NCBI RefSeq assembly: GCF_000716675.1
Contig: NZ_JNXT01000022.1
Location: 124,001 to 188,000, forward strand
Length of the DNA stretch: 64,000 bases
Source of the DNA: Streptomyces alboflavus
GTDB lineage: Bacteria > Actinomycetota > Actinomycetes > Streptomycetales > Streptomycetaceae
Reading direction: 5' to 3'
How positions within the stretch are numbered: position 1 is the stretch's first letter; each line of letters starts with the position of its first letter. A program made the translations under genes and the position numbers. Positions 58,885 to 64,000 of this stretch are shown here, piece after piece. Under the pieces are notes generated by a model. The model was given only the letters and a program-made list of their open reading frames with translations, searched no databases and was not told where the DNA came from.

Positions 58885-59499
58885 TCAGCGGGCGTAGTAC
58901 TCGACGACGAGCTGCTCGTCGCAGATCACGGGGATCTCCTTGCGGTTCGGCTCGCGGTCCAGGCGGAAGGCCAGGGCCTTCAGGTTCACCTGGAGGTAGC
59001 GCGGGGTCTCGCCGTCGGCGGCGAAGCCACCCTCGCGCGCGACCTCGAACAGCGGCTTCTGGCGGCTGCGCTCGCGGACCATGACGACGTCGTCCGGCTT
59101 CACGCGGAAGGACGGCTTGTCGACCTTCTGGCCGTTGACCTCGATGTGGCCGTGGACGACCATCTGGCGGGCCTGGTAGATGGTGCGGGCGATGCCCGAA
59201 CGCAGAACCAGGGCGTCGAGACGACGCTCCAGCTCGATGACCAGGGCCTCACCGGTCTTGCCCTGGGTCTTCGCGGCACGCTCGTAGGCGCGGACGAGCT
59301 GACGCTCGGACACGTCGTACTGCGCGCGCAGCCGCTGCTTCTCGAGCAGACGGACCTTGTAGTCCGAGTTCTGCTTGCGGCCACGGCCGTGCTCGCCCGG
59401 CGGGTAGGGGCGGGCCTCGAAGTACTTGACGGCCTTCGGGGTCAGCGCGATGCCGAGGGCACGCGACTTCTTGACCTTGGGGCGGGACTGGTTCGGCAT
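58885..59499 (-). CDS. rpsD: 30S ribosomal protein S4
   Basis: Primary 16S rRNA-binding protein of the small subunit. 204 residues. The N-terminal domain ([20 protein letters not shown]) lacks the zinc-binding cysteines of classical S4, the zinc-free form. The S4 RNA-binding domain follows ([40 protein letters not shown]). It starts at ATG 59499 with GAGGTG eight bases upstream. It stands alone here rather than in the alpha operon, as in other Streptomyces. Confidence 0.98.
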   Translation of the reverse strand: MPNQSRPKVKKSRALGIALTPKAVKYFEARPYPPGEHGRGRKQNSDYKVRLLEKQRLRAQYDVSERQLVRAYERAAKTQGKTGEALVIELERRLDALVLRSGIARTIYQARQMVVHGHIEVNGQKVDKPSFRVKPDDVVMVRERSRQKPLFEVAREGGFAADGETPRYLQVNLKALAFRLDREPNRKEIPVICDEQLVVEYYAR

Positions 59500-59870
59500 G
59501 AACCAAACACCTCTGTTTTCTGTACGAAATCGGCTTCACCAGGGTTAGGGGAGGTCGCATCCGCAGCCTGGGAAACCCGATGGGTCCGGTCGGTCGGACT
59601 CACCTGGCAGCCGTTCCCTGGTCTGGGCACTATGTGCAGCACGCGAGTGGCCCACCGACCGTGTCCCGGGATCCGGGAGGGTGGTGGGCTGCCCGCGACA
59701 CCTTCGACGGTGCGCGACGCTCCTGGAACCTCCCTGCCCGAGGGCGGGGGCTCCGGCTGGATGTCCCGTTCTGGTGGTGCCGGTACGAGACCGGACACGG
59801 GACGCAGCACTCCGAGGGATTCTACAGGGCGGTCGGGACCGCTTGCGACACAGGTCGCGGCGCAGGGCCG
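59500..59870. other. Intergenic region upstream of rpsD
   Basis: 371 bases between rarA and rpsD (both minus strand). It should hold the rpsD promoter and leader, possibly with an S4 autoregulatory site, but I cannot point to a structure with confidence. No terminator of note was found after rarA, and no gene. Confidence 0.45.
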
Positions 59871-61223
59871 TCAGGGCCGCTTGCGGCCGAGGTGCTTCCT
59901 GGTCCACTCCACGGCGTCGGCGTAGCGGGCCTCGGCGCCGTGGCGGGTGGGGGTGTAGTACTCGCGGTCGCGCAGCGCCTCCGGGGCGTACTCCTGGGCG
60001 GCGATGCCCTCGGGCAGGTCGTGCGGATAGACATAGCCCTGGGCGTGCCCCAGCTTGGCCGCGCCCTTGTAGTGGCCGTCGCGCAGGTGCGGCGGGACGG
60101 GGCCCGCGTGGCCCTTGCGGACGTCTTCGAGGGCGGCGCCTATGGCCGTCGTCGCGGCATTCGACTTCGGGGCCAGGGCGAGGGCGATGGTGGCGTGGCT
60201 GAGGGTGAGGGCCGCCTCCGGGAAGCCGATCATGGCGACGGCCTGGGCGGCGGCGACGGCGGTGGGCAGGGCCGTCGGGTCGGCGAGGCCGATGTCCTCG
60301 CTGGCCGAGATCATCAGGCGGCGGGCGATGAAGCGGGGGTCCTCGCCCGCCTCGATCATGCGGGCCAGATAGTGCAGGGCCGCGTCCACGTCCGAGCCGC
60401 GGATGGACTTGATCAGGGCGCTCGCGACGTCGTAGTGCTGGTCTCCGGCGCGGTCGTACTTGACCGCCGCCCGGTCGACGGACTCCTCGAGCGACTGGAG
60501 CGTGATCTCCTTCTCGCCCTTGGAGAGGGCCGAGCCCGCGCCCGCTTCGAGAGCGGTGAGCGCACGCCGGGCGTCGCCGCCCGCGATCCGCAGGAGGTGC
60601 TCCTCGGCGTCATCGGGCAGGGTGACGGTGCCGCCGAGGCCGCGCTCGTCGGTGAGGGCCCGCTTCAGGAGTCCGCGCAGGTCATCGTCCGTGAGCGGCT
60701 CGAGGGTGAGCAGCAGGGAGCGGGACAGGAGCGGGGAGATCACGGAGAAGTACGGGTTCTCCGTCGTCGCGGCGATCAGTGTCACCCAGCGGTTCTCGAC
60801 GGCGGGCAGCAGGGAGTCCTGCTGGGCCTTGCTGAAGCGGTGGATCTCGTCGAGGAAGAGGACGGTCTCCTTGCCGTGGCCGCCCATCGCGCGGCGGGCG
60901 CCGTCGATGACCGCGCGGACCTCCTTGACGCCCGCGGTGATCGCGGACAGCTCCACGAAGCGCTTGTTCGTCGCCTTGGAGACCACGTACGCCAGGGTCG
61001 TCTTGCCGATGCCGGGCGGGCCCCAGAGGAACACCGACGACGGGCCCGCGGGCCCGCTGCCGCCCTCCACGAGTCTGCGCAGCGGCGATCCGGGCCGGAG
61101 CAGATGCTGCTGTCCGACGACTTCATCGAGGGTGCGCGGGCGCATCCGGACGGCCAGGGGACTGCTGGACGGGTCCTTCTCCTGGCGGTCTTCGGCTGCG
61201 GCGGTGAACAGGTCGGGCTCCAC
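59871..61223 (-). CDS. rarA: RarA/MgsA family replication-associated AAA ATPase
   Basis: 450 residues related to clamp loaders, acting at stalled replication forks. Walker [19 protein letters not shown] near residue 65, Walker [17 protein letters not shown] near 110, sensor [10 protein letters not shown], arginine finger region PLLSRS, then the C-terminal tetramerisation domain ([39 protein letters not shown]). The start GTG 61223 has an AGGG upstream; a longer frame to 61253 is possible. It lies 57 bases after the VKOR gene. Confidence 0.94.
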   Translation of the reverse strand: MEPDLFTAAAEDRQEKDPSSSPLAVRMRPRTLDEVVGQQHLLRPGSPLRRLVEGGSGPAGPSSVFLWGPPGIGKTTLAYVVSKATNKRFVELSAITAGVKEVRAVIDGARRAMGGHGKETVLFLDEIHRFSKAQQDSLLPAVENRWVTLIAATTENPYFSVISPLLSRSLLLTLEPLTDDDLRGLLKRALTDERGLGGTVTLPDDAEEHLLRIAGGDARRALTALEAGAGSALSKGEKEITLQSLEESVDRAAVKYDRAGDQHYDVASALIKSIRGSDVDAALHYLARMIEAGEDPRFIARRLMISASEDIGLADPTALPTAVAAAQAVAMIGFPEAALTLSHATIALALAPKSNAATTAIGAALEDVRKGHAGPVPPHLRDGHYKGAAKLGHAQGYVYPHDLPEGIAAQEYAPEALRDREYYTPTRHGAEARYADAVEWTRKHLGRKRP

Positions 61224-61280
61224 GTCGAAAACCCTATGCCACCCCACTGACAATCGGGCCGGGGTGCCCGGCAGGACCGG

Positions 61281-61934
61281 TCAGGCCCAGAGGTCGGCGC
61301 CCCACCGCGTGAGGATCAGCATGGCGACGACCCCGAGGTGCATGACGGGCAGGGCCCACGAGAAGTCCTCGAAGAACGTCTTCAGCCAGCGCGGCGCGGG
61401 CAGGAAGCCGTTGCGGACGTTGAAGGCCGTGACGTACCAGAACATGATGATGGTGGCCGCCCAGGCCAGGCAGCACCACAGGCACAGCGCGTTGATGCGG
61501 TACAGCGACTGGAACATCAGCCAGGTGCAGAAGCCGACGCCGAAGAGCGTGCCCGCGTTGAACGTGAGCCAGTACCAGCGCGGGAAACGCGCGCGGCCGA
61601 GCAGGCTCATGCCGACACCGATCACGACCGCGTACGTGGCGAGGCCCAGCATCGGGTTCGGGAAGCCGAACGCCTCGGCCTGGTCGCTCTTCATGATGCT
61701 GCCGCAGGCCACGACCGGGTTGATGCTGCAGCCCGGCTGGAAGTTCGGGTCCTTCAGGAGCTCGAACTTGTCGAGCGTGATGATCCAGGAGGCGAGCAGC
61801 CCGGCGGCTCCGGTGATCACCAGGAGCAGTGCGAGCGCCCTGCTGCCACCGACGGCTCCCGGCGCGTCCTCGTGGTCCTGACCGGCCGCGGCGCCGTCCT
61901 GCACTGGCTGCTTCACCGAGGTGGATTTGCTCAT
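61281..61934 (-). CDS. Vitamin K epoxide reductase (VKOR) family membrane protein
   Basis: 217 residues with four or five transmembrane helices. The conserved outer-loop cysteines are in GCSINPVVACGS and the quinone-linked active-site pair is in ALCLWCCLAW. Bacterial VKORs pass electrons from DsbA-like thiol oxidases to quinone and so help form disulfides in exported proteins; a DsbA partner is not adjacent. A charged N-terminal tail of about 35 residues precedes the first helix. The start is ATG 61934 (GTG one codon earlier possible). It is divergent from the ABC exporter. Confidence 0.92.
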   Translation of the reverse strand: MSKSTSVKQPVQDGAAAGQDHEDAPGAVGGSRALALLLVITGAAGLLASWIITLDKFELLKDPNFQPGCSINPVVACGSIMKSDQAEAFGFPNPMLGLATYAVVIGVGMSLLGRARFPRWYWLTFNAGTLFGVGFCTWLMFQSLYRINALCLWCCLAWAATIIMFWYVTAFNVRNGFLPAPRWLKTFFEDFSWALPVMHLGVVAMLILTRWGADLWA

Positions 61935-61993
61935 CACGCCGTTCCGTCGCTCGTGGGGGCCTGCGGGCAGGGACATTGTGCCGTACGTAGCTG

Positions 61994-62017
61994 TGTGTCC
62001 ACCGATCGGTGGACACA
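61994..62017. promoter_or_regulatory. Perfect 24-bp palindrome between VKOR and ABC exporter genes
   Basis: Two 12-base arms, TGTGTCCACCGA and its exact complement, meet without spacer. The site is 60 bases from the VKOR start and 54 bases from the exporter start, in a divergent promoter region, which fits a dimeric repressor site. There is no regulator gene beside it within the window. Confidence 0.8.
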
Positions 62018-62071
62018 ATCAGATACGTATGGGGGTCCCGTCGTGTTCGCTCCGGCGGGAGGCTCGATGTC

Positions 62072-62953
62072 ATGACGACGCATCAACCAGCTGTCGACGT
62101 CCGTGGGCTGTGCAAGAGGTACGGCCCCGTGACGGCCGTGGACGGCATCGATCTGACGGTGACGCACGGCGAGGTGTTCGGCATCCTCGGGCCGAACGGC
62201 GCGGGCAAGTCCACGACCGTCGAGATCCTCCAGGGCCACCGCACGCGCGACGGGGGCGAGGTGTCCGTCCTGGGCGCCGACCCGGCGACGGCGGACCGCG
62301 CCTGGCGGGCCCGCGTCGGCATCGTCTGGCAGGACGAGTCGGCGCCCGCCGAACTGACGGTGCGCGAGACGGTGAGCCACTTCGCGCGGTACTACCCACG
62401 ACCTCGCCGGCCGCAGGACGTGCTGGATCTGGTCGGCCTCCAGGAGAAGGCGGACAGCCGCATCAAGGCGCTCTCGGGCGGGCAGCGCCGCCGGCTCGAC
62501 GTGGCCCTCGGCATCATCGGCGACCCGAGCCTGCTGCTGCTCGACGAGCCGACGACGGGCTTCGACCCGGCTGCCCGCCGCCAGTTCTGGGACGTCATCC
62601 GGGCCCTGGCCGACGAGGGCACCACCGTCGTCCTCACCACGCACTACCTCCAGGAGGCCGAGGCCCTCGCCGACCGCCTCGCGGTGATCGCCCGGGGCCG
62701 GGTCGTGGCCGAGGGCGAGCCCGCGGCCCTGCGCCGGGAGTACGGCAGCGAAGCCGTCGTCGAGTGGACCGAGCCCGGCAGCGGCCCCCGCAAGCTGCGC
62801 ACCACCACACCGACCCGGACCGTCGCCGAGCTGATGAGCCGCTTCGACGGCGAGATCCCCGGCCTGCGCATCAGCCGCCCCAGCCTGGAGGACGTGTATC
62901 TGCGTCTGACCGGACAGGACGACGGGCCGAAGTCCGAGGAGGACGAGCGATGA
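62072..62953 (+). CDS. ABC transporter ATP-binding protein (ABC-2/DrrA type)
   Basis: 293 residues: Walker A GPNGAGKSTTVEILQG near residue 42, signature LSGGQRRRLDVALG near 140, Walker B LLLLDEPTTGFDP near 160 and H-loop LTTHYLQEAE. The C-terminal extension is typical of drug-export ATPases of the DrrA/CcmA class. With the permease behind it (ATGA overlap) it should form an exporter. The start is ATG 62072, shortly after the 24-bp palindrome that may control it. Confidence 0.95.
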   Translation: MTTHQPAVDVRGLCKRYGPVTAVDGIDLTVTHGEVFGILGPNGAGKSTTVEILQGHRTRDGGEVSVLGADPATADRAWRARVGIVWQDESAPAELTVRETVSHFARYYPRPRRPQDVLDLVGLQEKADSRIKALSGGQRRRLDVALGIIGDPSLLLLDEPTTGFDPAARRQFWDVIRALADEGTTVVLTTHYLQEAEALADRLAVIARGRVVAEGEPAALRREYGSEAVVEWTEPGSGPRKLRTTTPTRTVAELMSRFDGEIPGLRISRPSLEDVYLRLTGQDDGPKSEEDER

Positions 62954-63837
62954 CCACGACGACCTCACACGGCACACCCGAGACTCCGCGGACCCCGCGT
63001 CTGTCCGGTCGCACCCGGGCCGCGTCCGGTGCCGAGCGGCTTCCCAGCGCCTGGTGGCTGGGACTGCACCAGGGCGCGCTGGAGCTGAAGCAGTTCTTCC
63101 GCCAGCGCGAACAGGGCGTGTTCACGTTCGCGTTCCCCGTGGTGCTGCTCTTCCTGTTCGCGTCGATCTTCAAGGACGACGTGGAGGACGCGGGCATCAC
63201 GGCGTCCCAGCTGTACGTCGCCGCGATGATCGGCGCGGGCATCATGTCCATCAGCTTCCAGTCGCTCGGCATCGCCATCGCCATGGAGCGCGACGAGCAG
63301 GTGCTGCGACGCCTGCGCGGCACCCCGATGCCACCGGTCTCGTACTTCCTCGGCAAGGTCTGGCTCGTCCTGATCACCGGCCTCCTGGAGACCCTGGTGC
63401 TGCTCGTCGTCGGCGCGACGATGTTCGACCTGGACCTGCCGACGTCCCCGGAGAAGTGGCTCACCTTCGCCTGGATCTTCGTGCTCGGCCTGACGGGCTG
63501 CGCGCTGCTCGGCGTCGCCGTCAGCAGCGTCCCGCGGTCCGGCCGCAGCGCCTCGTCCGTGGTCGTCCTGCCGTTCCTGGTGCTGCAGTTCATCTCCGGT
63601 GTCTATATAGCCATCGACACGGTCCCGGACTGGATGCTCACGCTCGGCGCCCTGTTCCCGCTCAAGTGGATGTGCCAGGGCTTCCGCGGGGTGTTCCTGC
63701 CGGAGTCGGCCCAGGTCCTTGAGCAGGCGGGGAGTTGGGAGTACGGGCGCATCGCGCTGGTGCTCACGGCCTGGTGCGTCGGAGGATTGGCGCTGTGTCT
63801 GTTGACCTTCCGTTGGAAGAGCCGCCGGGACGGGTGA
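62950..63837 (+). CDS. ABC-2 type transporter permease
   Basis: 295 residues with a 35-residue Thr/Pro-rich tail and six predicted transmembrane helices (FTFAFPVVLLFLFASIF, LYVAAMIGAGIMSISFQSLG, FLGKVWLVLITGLLETLVLL, WIFVLGLTGCALLGVAVSS, VVVLPFLVLQFISGVYIA and the last near residue 275). The motif VLRRLRGTPMPP is typical of ABC-2 permeases. It is coupled to the ATPase gene upstream and to the next gene downstream by four-base overlaps. Confidence 0.94.
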   Translation: MTTTTSHGTPETPRTPRLSGRTRAASGAERLPSAWWLGLHQGALELKQFFRQREQGVFTFAFPVVLLFLFASIFKDDVEDAGITASQLYVAAMIGAGIMSISFQSLGIAIAMERDEQVLRRLRGTPMPPVSYFLGKVWLVLITGLLETLVLLVVGATMFDLDLPTSPEKWLTFAWIFVLGLTGCALLGVAVSSVPRSGRSASSVVVLPFLVLQFISGVYIAIDTVPDWMLTLGALFPLKWMCQGFRGVFLPESAQVLEQAGSWEYGRIALVLTAWCVGGLALCLLTFRWKSRRDG

Positions 63838-64000
63838 GCGCGGAGCCCGGTCCCCGGGGCAGCAACCAGTGGGACCGCGGCTTCCTGCTCTGGGACTGCT
63901 ACTTCGCCGTCGTGTGGGTCGGCACGCTGGTCCTGGCGTTCGGCGTCGAGGTCCCCGGCGGCGCCGCCCGCCCGGCGTCGGCCGTGCTGGTCGTCCTGCT
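63834..64000 (+). CDS. Membrane protein, probable sensor histidine kinase, truncated by window edge
   Basis: The first 55 codons are visible. The GTG at 63834 overlaps the permease stop (GTGA). The sequence has a charged tail (SAEPGPRGSNQWDRG) followed by one hydrophobic stretch (YFAVVWVGTLVLAFG) and the start of another (ASAVLVVLL). ABC-2 exporter pairs in Streptomyces are often followed by a histidine kinase and a LuxR-type regulator, so that is the guess; nothing enzymatic is visible here. Confidence 0.6.
   Translation, partial: MSAEPGPRGSNQWDRGFLLWDCYFAVVWVGTLVLAFGVEVPGGAARPASAVLVVL

Overview
The window is high-GC actinobacterial DNA, almost certainly Streptomyces. It carries bldD, mihF (sIHF), the pyrR-pyrB-pyrC-orf-carA-carB-pyrD-pyrF operon, rpoZ, gmk, coaBC, metK, priA, fmt, rsmB, nusB, efp, aroBKC/aroE, alaS and rpsD in the order I remember from the S. 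coelicolor core chromosome (about SCO1464 to SCO1510). Many starts are GTG or TTG and most genes are joined by 1-4 base ATGA/GTGA overlaps. Almost the whole housekeeping block is on the minus strand.

Region 1 (1-10630) is the edge of a nonribosomal peptide cluster. A minus-strand NRPS runs off the left edge and reads A-T-E-C-A, so it starts without a condensation domain and loads and epimerises the first residue. Divergent from it lies a palindromic block: P450 then O-methyltransferase on the plus strand, facing P450 then O-methyltransferase on the minus strand. Both P450s look intact and EryK (CYP113)-like. Both methyltransferase genes carry an internal deletion with frame loss, and the lost parts are nearly complementary. 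A shared hairpin separates the two 3' ends.

Region 2 (10914-20945) is mixed: a GuaB1-type CBS-domain GMP reductase, a barnase/RNase Sa-type lipoprotein with a barstar-family inhibitor, a SorC-type regulator next to rpe, an MMPL exporter, an ECF sigma factor coupled to a YCII/DGPF protein, and a divergent MarR-like/TetR pair around three similar operator-like palindromes.

Region 3 (20926-44699) holds rsmB, fmt, a small HTH-like protein behind a polypyrimidine tract, a helicase-motif-less PriA, metK, coaBC, rpoZ, gmk, mihF, the pyrimidine operon with a recognisable PyrR-binding RNA hairpin, bldD with its own BldD box, nusB, efp and a peptidase-like M24 protein.

Region 4 (44700-64000) holds a nested inverted repeat, an excalibur-domain protein, a P-loop protein with a Pro/His-rich tail, the shikimate genes, mltG, ruvX, alaS with two small upstream membrane proteins, an AfsR/LAL-like ATPase lacking a DNA-binding domain, rpsD, rarA, a VKOR-family protein, and an ABC-2 exporter operon that runs into a truncated membrane protein at the right edge. 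A perfect 24-bp palindrome lies between the VKOR gene and the exporter.

I found no tRNA, rRNA, CRISPR array, transposase or prophage gene. The least ordinary part is the inverted P450-methyltransferase duplication beside the NRPS.
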